From positions 1 through 42,505 of the forward strand of contig CAZDFD010000034.1 of the NCBI GenBank assembly GCA_964504655.1: DNA of 42,505 nucleotides, in the 5' to 3' direction. Of this stretch, positions 22,092-29,822 are shown in pieces; position 1 is the first letter of the stretch; each line of letters starts with the position of its first letter. This DNA is from JANXAZ01 sp964504655 (lineage in GTDB: Bacteria > Pseudomonadota > Alphaproteobacteria > Geminicoccales > Geminicoccaceae). A model generated the notes under the pieces. It had not been told where the DNA came from, made no database searches, and was given only the letters and a program-made list of their open reading frames with translations. The translations under genes were made by a program, and so were the position numbers.

Positions 22092-23504
22092 GTGAGCGAT
22101 CCGACCGAGCTCTGCTACCTGCCCGCTACGGAAGTCCTGGCCCTCGTCCGTGCCAGGAAGCTCTCGCCCGTCGAGCTCGTCGACGTGGCGATCGCCCGGG
22201 CCGAGGCGCTCGAGCCGAAGCTCAACGCCTTCGTCACGACCCTGTTCGAGGAGGCCCGCGAGCGGGCCCGGCTGCTCGAGGCCGAGCTCGCCCGGGGCGG
22301 GCCGGTGCGGACCCTGCACGGCCTGCCGATCACCCTGAAGGACCTCCTCTTCACCAAGGGGATCCCCACCAAGGGCGGCTCCTGGCTGTTCGCCGACCGC
22401 ATCCCCGAGGTCGACGGGCCCGTGGTCGAGCGGCTGCGGGACGCCGGCGCCGTCTTCCTCGGCAAGACCACGGTCCCGGAGATGGGCTGGAAGGGCTGCG
22501 GCGACAGCCCCTTGACCGGCATCTCGCACAATCCCTGGAAGCACGGCTACAACGCCGGCGGCTCCTCGACCGGGGCCGCGATCTGCGCCGCCGCCGGCAT
22601 CGGCTGGCTGCACCAGGGCTCGGACGGGGCCGGCTCGATCCGCATGCCGGCCGCCTTCTGCGGCGTGTTCGGCCTCAAGCCCTCCTTCGGCCGCGTCCCC
22701 TACTGGCCGGTCCCCAACAACGACCTGATCTCGCACATCGGCCCGATCACCCGGACCGTGGCCGACGCGGCCCTCATGCTCGAGGTCATGGCCGGGCCGG
22801 ACGACCGCGACCAGCAGAGCCTCGAGGCCGGGCCCGAGCCCTATCTCGCCCGGCTCGAGGCGGACATGCGGGGCAAGCGGATCGCCTGGAGCCCCGACCT
22901 CGGTTACCTGCGGGTCGATCCCGAGATCCGCACGATCTGCGAGAACGCGGTCCGCGCCTTCGAGGCGATGGGGGCGGTGGTCGAGCCGCTCGCGACGGCG
23001 CCCTGGCCCGATCCCTGGCCGATGGAGCGCTGCTTCTACGCCTCCAACTACGCCGGCAACATCGGCCATCTCCTCGACCGGTGGGCCGACCGGATGGATC
23101 CGGGCCTCGTGGCGCTGACCCGCGACGGGCTGGCCTACACGGCCGCCGACTGGGTCCGGGCGCGGCAGCAGCGGGCCGAGCTCTACGACAAGGTCCGGGC
23201 GCTGTTCGAGCGCTTCGACCTGCTCCTCACGCCCACGCTCTCGGTCGCGGCCTTCCCGGCCGGCCGGCTGATCCCCGAGCATTGGGAGCAGCACCCCTGG
23301 GAGTGGCACCGCTGGGCCGGCTTCTCCTATCCCTTCAACCTGACCTGGGTGCCGGCCGCGACCTGTCCCTGCGGCTTCACCGCCGATGGCCTGCCCGTGG
23401 GCCTGCAGATCGTGGCCGCCCGCCACCGCGACCTCGAGGTGCTCCAGGCCGCCCGCGCCTTCGAGCGGGCGCAGCCCTGGGCGCAACACCGGCCGTCGGT
23501 TTGA
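22092..23504 (+). CDS. Amidase (amidase-signature family)
   Basis: A 470-residue amidase-signature hydrolase. The Ser-cisSer-Lys triad is visible: K83 in GLPITLKDLLFTKG, the cis-Ser in NAGGSSTGAA (158-159) and the nucleophile S182 in GSDGAGSIRMPAAFCG. LSPVELVDVAIARAEALEPKL near the N-terminus is typical. The enzyme hydrolyses an amide to acid plus ammonia; the substrate is unknown, and the absence of gatB/gatC neighbours argues against the GatCAB subunit. I place the start at GTG 22092 after GGAGCGGGGG, because the sequence upstream is vapB antisense. It is followed after 16 bases by a LysE-type exporter. Confidence 0.92.
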   Translation: MSDPTELCYLPATEVLALVRARKLSPVELVDVAIARAEALEPKLNAFVTTLFEEARERARLLEAELARGGPVRTLHGLPITLKDLLFTKGIPTKGGSWLFADRIPEVDGPVVERLRDAGAVFLGKTTVPEMGWKGCGDSPLTGISHNPWKHGYNAGGSSTGAAICAAAGIGWLHQGSDGAGSIRMPAAFCGVFGLKPSFGRVPYWPVPNNDLISHIGPITRTVADAALMLEVMAGPDDRDQQSLEAGPEPYLARLEADMRGKRIAWSPDLGYLRVDPEIRTICENAVRAFEAMGAVVEPLATAPWPDPWPMERCFYASNYAGNIGHLLDRWADRMDPGLVALTRDGLAYTAADWVRARQQRAELYDKVRALFERFDLLLTPTLSVAAFPAGRLIPEHWEQHPWEWHRWAGFSYPFNLTWVPAATCPCGFTADGLPVGLQIVAARHRDLEVLQAARAFERAQPWAQHRPSV

Positions 23505-23520
23505 GGAGTCGAGGACGGCG

Positions 23521-24153
23521 ATGAGCGGGCTCGCGACCATCGCCACGGTCATGGCCGTCTTCGTCCCGGCGCTGCTCCTGCCCGGCCCCGACTTCGTGGG
23601 CGTGCTGCGCGCCGCGACCGCCGGGGGCCGCCGGGCCGGCCTCCTCGCGGCCCTCGGCGTGGCGATCGGGCTCGCCTCCTACGCCACGCTCGGCCTTCTG
23701 GGCCTGTCGGCGATCCTCGTCCGCTTCGAGTGGCTCGCCTGGGCGGTCCGGGTGGCGGGTGGCGCCTATCTGATCTGGCTCGGCATCGGCCTCCTCCGGG
23801 CGCCCGCCCCGACCGCCGAGGCCGGACCCGAGCCGGCGCGGCCGACCCGGGGGGGCCTGCTCTTCGGCCTGTCCGTGACCTTGACCAACCCCAAGGCGAT
23901 CGTCCTCTTCGCGAGCCTCTTCGCGACCTCGGTCGACGCCCTGACCCCGCTCTGGGTGCTCTCGGTGCTGATCGCCCTCGTGGGCCTGCTCGCGCTCGCT
24001 TGGTACGCGCTCGTCGCCTGCCTGCTCGCTTCGGGCCCGGCGCAGCGGCGGCTGGCCCGCGCCCGCCGCGCCGTCGACCGTGTCGCCGGCGGCTGCTTCC
24101 TCCTGTTCGGCGGCAAGGTCCTGGCCGACGCCCGCGGCCCGCTCGCCCCCTGA
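23521..24153 (+). CDS. LysE/RhtB-family amino acid exporter
   Basis: A 210-residue inner-membrane protein with about six hydrophobic segments. Family signatures are the N-terminal VFVPALLLPGPDFVGVLRAA (residues 13-32), GGRRAGLLAALGVAIG, VRVAGGAYLIWLGI and, after a charged loop, FGLSVTLTNPKAIVLFASLF. LysE/RhtB proteins export amino acids or related small molecules by proton exchange. It lies 16 bases after the amidase and 75 bases before an aminotransferase, so the three probably share a transcript dealing with amino-acid or amide metabolism. Confidence 0.93.
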   Translation: MSGLATIATVMAVFVPALLLPGPDFVGVLRAATAGGRRAGLLAALGVAIGLASYATLGLLGLSAILVRFEWLAWAVRVAGGAYLIWLGIGLLRAPAPTAEAGPEPARPTRGGLLFGLSVTLTNPKAIVLFASLFATSVDALTPLWVLSVLIALVGLLALAWYALVACLLASGPAQRRLARARRAVDRVAGGCFLLFGGKVLADARGPLAP

Positions 24154-24228
24154 GCGCGCCCCGCCTTGCCCCGCCCCCGCCCCCGCCCCTAAGGTCCGCG
24201 CCGCCAGGAGCCCCGGGAGATCCGATCG

Positions 24229-25404
24229 ATGCTCGAACTCGCCGCCGGCATGGCCCGTCTCGGCACCGAGAGCGCCTTCGAGATCCTGGCGCGCGCCACG
24301 CGCCTCAAGGAGGCCGGCCGCGACGTCATCAACCTCGGGATCGGCCAGCCCGACTTCCCCACCCCGCCCAACATCGTCGAGGCGGCGGTCAAGGCGCTCC
24401 GGGACGGTCACCACGGCTACACCCCGGCCAACGGAATCCGCCCGCTGCGCGAGGCCGTGGCCGAGGACATGTGGAACCGCCGCAGCGTCCGGGTCGACCC
24501 CGACCGGATCGTCATCGTGCCCGGCGGCAAGGTCACCATGTTCATGGCGATCGCCATGTTCGGCGAGCCGGGCACCGAGATCCTCTACCCCGACCCGGGC
24601 TTCCCGATCTACCGCTCGCTGATCGAGTGGACCGGCGCCAGGGCCGTGCCGATCGCGCTCCACGAGGACAAGGGCTACGCCTTCTCGGCCGAGGAGGTGC
24701 TCGCGCAGATCACACCGCGCACCCGCCTCCTGATCGTCAACAGCCCGGCCAACCCCACGGGTGGGGTGGTGCCGCGCGCGGAGCTCGACCGGCTGGTCGA
24801 CGGGCTGCGGGCGCACCCGCACGTGGCCGTTCTCTCCGACGAGATCTACGCCCGGATCGTCTACGACGGCGTCCCGCACGCCTCGATGACCGCCTACCCG
24901 GAGATCGAGGACCGGCTGATCCTCCTGGACGGCTGGTCCAAGACCTACGCCATGACGGGCTGGCGGCTGGGCTGGGGGGTCTGGCCCAAGGCCCTCGTCG
25001 AGCACGCGACGCGCCTCGCCATCAACACCCATTCCTGCGTGAATGCCGCCACCCAGTGGGCCGGGATCGAGGCGCTCAAAGGGCCGCAGGAGAGCGTCGC
25101 CGTCATGGTCCAGGCCTTCGAGCGGCGGCGCCAGGTGATCGTCCAGGAGCTCAATCAGATCCCGGGCTTCCGCTGTCCCGAGCCGGGCGGCGCCTTCTAC
25201 GCCTTCCCGAACGTCACCGGCACCGGCCGCGACGCGCGGTCGCTCCAGGACGAGCTCCTGGACCAGGTCGGCGTCGCGGTGGTGAGCGGCACGAGCTTCG
25301 GGATCCACGGCGAGGGCTACATCCGCTTCTCCTATGCCGCCTCGACCGAGCAGATCCAGGAGGCCTGCGCCCGGATCCGGGCGCATCTCGGGCGCAACGC
25401 CTAG
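24229..25404 (+). CDS. Class I/II pyridoxal-phosphate aminotransferase
   Basis: A 391-residue fold-type I aminotransferase of the aspartate/aromatic group (AspC/AAT-I-beta-like). Motifs are INLGIGQPDFPTPPNIVEAA (34-53), GYTPANGIRPLREAVAED (63-80), N175 in NSPANPTGG, D204 in LSDEIYARIVYDG and the PLP lysine K238 in WSKTYAMTGWRLGW. An Arg in GYIRFSYA near the C-terminus binds the substrate carboxylate. It transfers an amino group between an amino acid and a 2-oxo acid; the preferred substrate is unclear. Its last 44 bases recur about 620 bases downstream on the far side of the VOC gene. Confidence 0.93.
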   Translation: MLELAAGMARLGTESAFEILARATRLKEAGRDVINLGIGQPDFPTPPNIVEAAVKALRDGHHGYTPANGIRPLREAVAEDMWNRRSVRVDPDRIVIVPGGKVTMFMAIAMFGEPGTEILYPDPGFPIYRSLIEWTGARAVPIALHEDKGYAFSAEEVLAQITPRTRLLIVNSPANPTGGVVPRAELDRLVDGLRAHPHVAVLSDEIYARIVYDGVPHASMTAYPEIEDRLILLDGWSKTYAMTGWRLGWGVWPKALVEHATRLAINTHSCVNAATQWAGIEALKGPQESVAVMVQAFERRRQVIVQELNQIPGFRCPEPGGAFYAFPNVTGTGRDARSLQDELLDQVGVAVVSGTSFGIHGEGYIRFSYAASTEQIQEACARIRAHLGRNA

Positions 25405-25407
25405 GAG
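25364..25407 (+). repeat. 44-bp direct repeat, left copy (3' end of aminotransferase)
   Basis: This copy covers the last 13 codons and stop of the aminotransferase (core GCCCGGATCCGGGCGCATCT). It matches 25987-26030 at 41 of 44 positions and then similarity ends abruptly on both sides. The two copies flank the VOC gene. Confidence 0.85.
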
Positions 25408-25412
25408 CGGGC

Positions 25413-25838
25413 GTGGAGGCGCGTCTTTCGCTCGTGACGCTCGGGGTGGCGGAGGTGCCCCGGGCGCGGGCGTTCTACGAGCGGCTCGGCTTCCGGCCGA
25501 GCGGGGCGAGCACGGCCGACGTCGCCTTCTATCGGGCGGGCGGCGTGGTGCTCGCGCTCTGGAGCCGCACGGCACTCGCCGCGGATGCCGGGGTCGGGGA
25601 CCCGGGCAGCGGCTTCGCCGGAGTGGCCCTCGCCCACAATGTCCGCACCCGCGAGGAGGTCACAGCCGTGGCGGCGGCCTGGCAGGCGGCGGGCGGGACC
25701 GTGCTGAAGCCGCCCGCCGACACCTTCTGGGGCGGGCACGCCGCCTATCTCGCCGACCCGGACGGGCACGTCTGGGAGATCGCCTGGAACCCGCACTGGC
25801 CGCTCGCCGCCGACGGCAGCCTCGAGCTGCCGCCCTGA
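25413..25838 (+). CDS. VOC-superfamily (glyoxalase/bleomycin-resistance-like) protein
   Basis: A 141-residue vicinal-oxygen-chelate protein with two beta-alpha-beta-beta-beta halves. The first half is LSLVTLGVAEVPRARAFYER, then LGFRPSGAS and VVLALWSR. The second half ends HAAYLADPDGHVWEIAWNPH, with the metal-type Glu in the final strand. Family members are metal-dependent lyases, dioxygenases or drug-binding proteins; function is not assigned. GTG 25413, eight bases after the aminotransferase stop with GGAGCGGG upstream, is the likely start. The gene is bracketed by 44-bp direct repeats, hinting that it was inserted or duplicated as a unit. Confidence 0.88.
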   Translation: MEARLSLVTLGVAEVPRARAFYERLGFRPSGASTADVAFYRAGGVVLALWSRTALAADAGVGDPGSGFAGVALAHNVRTREEVTAVAAAWQAAGGTVLKPPADTFWGGHAAYLADPDGHVWEIAWNPHWPLAADGSLELPP

Positions 25839-26114
25839 TCGGACCGCGGTGCCGATCCCTTCGCGCGGCCAGGGTCCTGGCGCCGGCCCGCCACGGCGCC
25901 CTTCCCGAGGATGCCGGCGAACCTCGGTCCGGCCGGCACCGCGGGACGGGCGATGGCGCCCGGGCGAGCCGGCCGCCCGTGACCCTCCTGCGCCCGGATC
26001 CGGGCGCATCTCCGGCGCAACACCTAGGAATGAAGAGCTCGTGCGAGGACTATTGACTTAGCGATCGACCCGGTGCACGCTCCGGCCGTCGGCAGGGGCC
26101 GGAGGGTCGGGTCG
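25839..26114. other. 276-base intergenic stretch with a duplicated gene tail
   Basis: I see no gene here. The stretch has the right copy of the 44-bp direct repeat (25987-26030). It is followed by an AT-richer patch containing TTGACT (26053-26058), which could be a -35 for the next gene but lacks a good -10. The first half is GC-rich with several short inverted repeats such as GGCGCC. Confidence 0.6.
25987..26030 (+). repeat. 44-bp direct repeat, right copy (orphan aminotransferase tail)
   Basis: It repeats the last 13 codons and stop of the aminotransferase with three substitutions, each outside the shared GCCCGGATCCGGGCGCATCT core. No aminotransferase sequence precedes it, so it is a detached fragment. 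Confidence 0.85.
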
Positions 26115-27575
26115 ATGGCACGGCGCCGCGCGATGCTGGCAGCGGGGCTCGCCCTGGGCGGGCTGGTGCTGCGCCCGGGCGAGCTCGGGGCGCAGCCCGC
26201 CCCGGACGCACCGGAGCCGCCGGACAGCGAGGCCGAGCGACTCGAGGACGCGCTCCTGCGGTCGGCGCTCGAGCCCTGGAGCGGCGATCTCGACGGCATC
26301 CTCGAGCGCGGCATGCTCAGGGTCGCCCTGCCCTACGGGCTCGCCACCTTCTTCCACGACACGGGCACCCCGCGTGGGCTGACCTACGATGCGGTGGTCG
26401 CGTTCGAGGCGGAGCTGCGCCGGCGCCACGGCGCCGCCGCCGCCCGGCTCACCCTCGTGGTCCTGCCGGCGGCGCGCGACCGGCTGTTGCCGATGGTGAC
26501 CGAGGGGCGGGCCGACCTCGCCGCCGGCAACCTCACCATCACCCCCGAGCGCGAGCGGCTCGTGGCCTTCTCGCGGCCGTTCCGCGAGGACGTGCGCGAG
26601 CTCCTCGTGACCGGGCCGGCCGCACCCCCGATCGGCCGCGCCGAGGACGTGCTCGGCACGGTGGTCCACGTCCGCCGCTCGAGCAGCTACTTCGAGCATC
26701 TGGCGGCGCTCAACGCGCGCCGCGCCGCCCAAGGCCTGCCGCCGGTGCCGGTGGCCGAGGCGGACGAGAACCTCGAGGCCGAGGACCTCGCCCAGATGGC
26801 CGACGCCGGCATGATCCCGGCCACCGTCCTGGACGAGCCCCTGGCCGACCTCCTGGTGCAGCTCTTCGACCGGCTCCGGGTCCACGACCAGATCGTGCTC
26901 GCCTCCGGCCAGCGGCTGGCCTGGGCGGTGCGCAAGGATGCGCGGAGGCTGCTCGCCGAGATCGACGCCTTCGTGCCCGAGGTCGCCAAGGGCTCGCGCC
27001 TCGGCAACATCCTGCTCGCCCGCTACCTCAAGAGCGTCGAGTGGGCGCGCAATGCGCTGGCCCCCGAGGATCGCGCCCGCCTGCGCGAGATGGGCGAGCT
27101 GTTCCGGGCCTATGCCGGCCGCTACGACTTCGACTGGCTGATGATCGCGGCGCAGGCCTATCAGGAATCCGGGCTCGACCAGAGCAAGCGCAGCCCGGTG
27201 GGTGCCGTCGGGGTCATGCAGGTGATGCCGCGCACCGCCCGCGACCCCAACGTCGCCGTCCCCGAGATCGAGCACCTCGAGCCGAACATCCACGCCGGCG
27301 TCAAGTATCTGCGGTTCCTGCGCGACCGTTACTTCTCCGATGCCCGGATCAGCGCGCTGGACCGGACCCTGTTCTCCTTCGCCGCCTACAATGCCGGGCC
27401 GGGCAACGTCGCCAAGGCGCGGCGCCGGGCCCAGGCCATGGGGCTCGATCCCGACGTCTGGCTCAACCATGTCGAGGTCGCGGCCGGCAAGGTCGTGAGC
27501 CGCGAGCCGGTCGTCTACGTGCGCAACATCTACAAGTACTTCGTGGCCTACAAGCTGGCCGGCGAGCGCGGCTGA
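26115..27575 (+). CDS. MltF-like lytic transglycosylase with solute-binding domain
   Basis: A 486-residue two-domain envelope protein. A short signal sequence (MARRRAMLAAGLALGGLVLR, cleavage near AQP) leads to a type 3 solute-binding domain (about 60-310; GILERGMLRVALPYG, RADLAAGNLTITPERERLVA, FSRPF). A C-terminal SLT domain follows (about 330-486) with catalytic E351 in AQAYQESGLDQ, then PVGAVGVMQVMPRTA and FSFAAYNAGPGNVAKAR. This is the layout of membrane-bound lytic murein transglycosylase F, which cleaves peptidoglycan to 1,6-anhydromuropeptides. ATG 26115 is chosen for GGAGGG 8 bases upstream and the signal peptide right after it. No lipobox is visible, so release into the periplasm or retention by the leader is open. 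Confidence 0.9.
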   Translation: MARRRAMLAAGLALGGLVLRPGELGAQPAPDAPEPPDSEAERLEDALLRSALEPWSGDLDGILERGMLRVALPYGLATFFHDTGTPRGLTYDAVVAFEAELRRRHGAAAARLTLVVLPAARDRLLPMVTEGRADLAAGNLTITPERERLVAFSRPFREDVRELLVTGPAAPPIGRAEDVLGTVVHVRRSSSYFEHLAALNARRAAQGLPPVPVAEADENLEAEDLAQMADAGMIPATVLDEPLADLLVQLFDRLRVHDQIVLASGQRLAWAVRKDARRLLAEIDAFVPEVAKGSRLGNILLARYLKSVEWARNALAPEDRARLREMGELFRAYAGRYDFDWLMIAAQAYQESGLDQSKRSPVGAVGVMQVMPRTARDPNVAVPEIEHLEPNIHAGVKYLRFLRDRYFSDARISALDRTLFSFAAYNAGPGNVAKARRRAQAMGLDPDVWLNHVEVAAGKVVSREPVVYVRNIYKYFVAYKLAGERG

Positions 27576-27614
27576 GCCGGGCGGGCGGCCGGACCCGCGG
27601 GCGTGACGTGCGGG

Positions 27615-27656
27615 CGACGGTCCTCGTCACGGGACCGTCGCAGCGCCATCTTATAC
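27615..27656 (+). promoter_or_regulatory. Inverted repeat plus -10-like box before the lipid-gene trio
   Basis: CGACGGTCC (27615-27623) and GGACCGTCG (27632-27640) form a perfect 9-bp inverted repeat with an 8-base centre. Eleven bases later comes TTATAC (27651-27656), the most AT-rich hexamer nearby and about 60 bases before the glycosyltransferase ATG. It may be an operator overlapping a promoter, or the terminator hairpin of the upstream transglycosylase gene. No convincing -35 is visible. Confidence 0.4.
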
Positions 27657-27716
27657 GGGGGCCGCGAGCGGTCGGGCGGTCGGTCCCGTCGTGGCGCGGC
27701 GGCTGGAGGAGCGCGC

Positions 27717-28844
27717 ATGCCGATCGAGGCGATCGCCGGCACCGTCCTGTCCTGCCTGGTCCCGGCGCATCTTTCGAGCCTCGCCGCGGTCGCTTGGCGA
27801 CTGCGGCCGAACGGGCCGGGCTCGGCCCCGGCCGAGCGCCCCCCGGTCTCGATCGTCCGGCCGCTCAGGGGCCTCGAGCCGCATCTCGAGGCCAACCTCG
27901 CCGCCACCTTCGCCCTCGACTGGCCGGACTACGAGATCCTGCTCTGCGTGGCCGACCCGGACGATCCGGTGATCCCCCTGGTCGAGCGGCTGATCGCCGC
28001 CCACCCGGCGGTCGAGGCGCGCCTGCTCGTGGGCGACGACCGGATCTCGATCAACCCCAAGCTCAACAACACCGTGAAGGGCTTCCGCGCCGCCCGCCAC
28101 GGCTGGATCTTGATGATCGACAGCAACGTCGAGACGCCGCCCGACCTCTTGGCCCGGCTGTTCGCCGTCTGGGGACCGGACACCGGCCTCGCCTGCTCGC
28201 CGCCGGTGGGTGGCCGCGCCGAGGGCTTCTGGGCGGCCCTCGAATGCGCCTTCCTCGACACCTACCAGACCCGCGTGCAGCTCGCGGCCGACATCGCGGG
28301 CTTCGGCTTCGCCCAGGGCAAGGCGATGCTCTACCGCCGCGACATCCTGGAGGCGATCGGCGGCATCGAGGCGCTCGCGGCCGAGCCGGCGGAAGACGCC
28401 GCCACGACCAAGCTCCTGCGCGCCCGGGGCTATCGGATCCGGCTCGCGCGCCGGCCGTTCGTCCAGGCGCTCGGCCGGCGGACGCTCGCCGAGGTGTGGC
28501 ACCGCCAGGTGCGCTGGGCCCGGCTGCGCCGCGACACCTTCCCGCACTGGTACAGCCTCGAGATCTTCGCAGGCGCCCTGCCGCCGGCCCTGGCACTGCT
28601 GGCCCTGGCGCCGCTCGAGGGCTGGGCGCAGGGGCCGGCGCTCCTGGCCTTCCTGGCCTTCTGGTACGGCGCCGAGGCGGCGCTGGCCCGGATCGCCGGC
28701 TGGCACCTGTCGCTCCGCTCGCTGCCGGCGATGCTGCTGCGCGACCTGCTCCTGCCCGCGGTCTGGCTCGCCGGCTGGATCGGCAACGGCTTCGTCTGGC
28801 GCGGCAATGCGATGCGGCTCGCCGACGCCGCCCGGGCCGGCTGA
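27717..28844 (+). CDS. GT21-type glycosyltransferase (ceramide glucosyltransferase/HpnI-like)
   Basis: A 375-residue membrane glycosyltransferase. An N-terminal hydrophobic segment (about 5-27) is followed by a GT-A domain: VSIVRPLRGLEPHLEANL (44-61), the CVADPDD motif (D80-D83), NPKLNNTVKGF (113-123), MIDSNV (D135), the acid EDAATT (226-231) and RQVRW (263-267). The C-terminal third holds about three membrane segments. The D/D/ED/(Q/R)xxRW pattern is that of ceramide glucosyltransferases and of bacterial HpnI, which acts on hopanoids. The acceptor is therefore a lipid; which lipid is uncertain. GGAGGAG precedes ATG 27717. The desaturase starts 9 bases after its stop. Confidence 0.88.
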   Translation: MPIEAIAGTVLSCLVPAHLSSLAAVAWRLRPNGPGSAPAERPPVSIVRPLRGLEPHLEANLAATFALDWPDYEILLCVADPDDPVIPLVERLIAAHPAVEARLLVGDDRISINPKLNNTVKGFRAARHGWILMIDSNVETPPDLLARLFAVWGPDTGLACSPPVGGRAEGFWAALECAFLDTYQTRVQLAADIAGFGFAQGKAMLYRRDILEAIGGIEALAAEPAEDAATTKLLRARGYRIRLARRPFVQALGRRTLAEVWHRQVRWARLRRDTFPHWYSLEIFAGALPPALALLALAPLEGWAQGPALLAFLAFWYGAEAALARIAGWHLSLRSLPAMLLRDLLLPAVWLAGWIGNGFVWRGNAMRLADAARAG

Positions 28845-28853
28845 GGCCGCGCC

Positions 28854-29822
28854 ATGGCGCCGAGCGACACCCGCCTCCGGCCGGGCCTGGCGGTGGCGGT
28901 CAACCTCCTGGCGGTCGCGGCGGTGGCCGCGGCGGCGCTCGGGCTGCTCCTCCTGCTGCCGGTCCTGCTCGCGCAGGGCGGCCCGGGCTGGGCCTGGCTC
29001 GCGCTGCCGGCGGTGCTCGCCACGGTGCCGCACTGGGCGCTCGTGCACGAGGCGATCCACGGCCATCTCCTGCCCGATCGGGCCGCCAACGATCGGCTCG
29101 GGCGGTGGCTGGCGATCCTCTTCGGGGCACCGTTCACGGGCCTCCGCTTCGGCCACCTCTCGCACCACGCGCTCAACGCCCGCCCCGCCGACCGGCCCGA
29201 GCTCTACGATCCGAGCCGCAGCTCGCGCCTGCGCGCGGCCCTTGCCTACTATCCGCGGCTGTTCTTCGGCCTCTACGCCTTCGAGGTGGCGAGCGGGCCG
29301 TTGAGCCTCCTGCCGCGCCGGCTCCTGCGGCCGATCGTGCGGCGGGTGTTCTACGAGGGCGCCCCGGACGCGGCCGGCATGGCCGACCGGGCCGAGCGGG
29401 CCCTGCTCGCGCCGGCGGCGCTGCGCGCGATCCGCCTGGACGCGCTCGCGATCCTGGCCCTGCTCGCCGGCTCCTTCTGGCTCTACGGCCCGGCCTGGCC
29501 GGTGCTGGCCGGAGCACTCGCCGGCCGCGCCTTCCTGGTCTCCTTCCTCGACAACGCGCCGCACTACGGCGCGCCGCTCGACGAGCCGGCGCAGGGCTAC
29601 GATCTGGCGGCACCGCCGGTCCTGCAGGCGCTCGTGCTGAACACCAACCTGCACGGCACCCACCACCGCCACCCCAACCTGCCCTGGCCGGCCCTCCCGA
29701 CCGCCTTCGCCGCCGACGGCGCGCGCTTCTGCGGGCACTATCTCCTGGCGCCCTGGCGGCAGATCCGCGGGCCGCGGCCGATCCCGGGCGCGGCCCCGGG
29801 CGTCCAGGGCGGCGGTCCGTGA
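28854..29822 (+). CDS. Fatty acid desaturase-type membrane di-iron oxygenase
   Basis: A 322-residue membrane protein with the three histidine boxes of di-iron desaturases/hydroxylases: HEAIH (65-69), HLSHH (101-105) and HGTHH (267-271). Hydrophobic segments occur at about 12-40, 46-62, 85-97 and two near 195-230. It would use oxygen and an electron donor to desaturate or hydroxylate an acyl or sphingoid chain. It lies between a lipid glycosyltransferase and a methyltransferase, overlapping the latter (GTGA). Whether the substrate is a free acyl-CoA or an assembled lipid is not readable. Confidence 0.88.
   Translation: MAPSDTRLRPGLAVAVNLLAVAAVAAAALGLLLLLPVLLAQGGPGWAWLALPAVLATVPHWALVHEAIHGHLLPDRAANDRLGRWLAILFGAPFTGLRFGHLSHHALNARPADRPELYDPSRSSRLRAALAYYPRLFFGLYAFEVASGPLSLLPRRLLRPIVRRVFYEGAPDAAGMADRAERALLAPAALRAIRLDALAILALLAGSFWLYGPAWPVLAGALAGRAFLVSFLDNAPHYGAPLDEPAQGYDLAAPPVLQALVLNTNLHGTHHRHPNLPWPALPTAFAADGARFCGHYLLAPWRQIRGPRPIPGAAPGVQGGGP

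Noticed and set aside
27041..29818. A long plus-strand frame upstream of the methyltransferase
   Set aside because: Only its last 233 codons match a protein family; the earlier part is a shadow of the transglycosylase, glycosyltransferase and desaturase genes.
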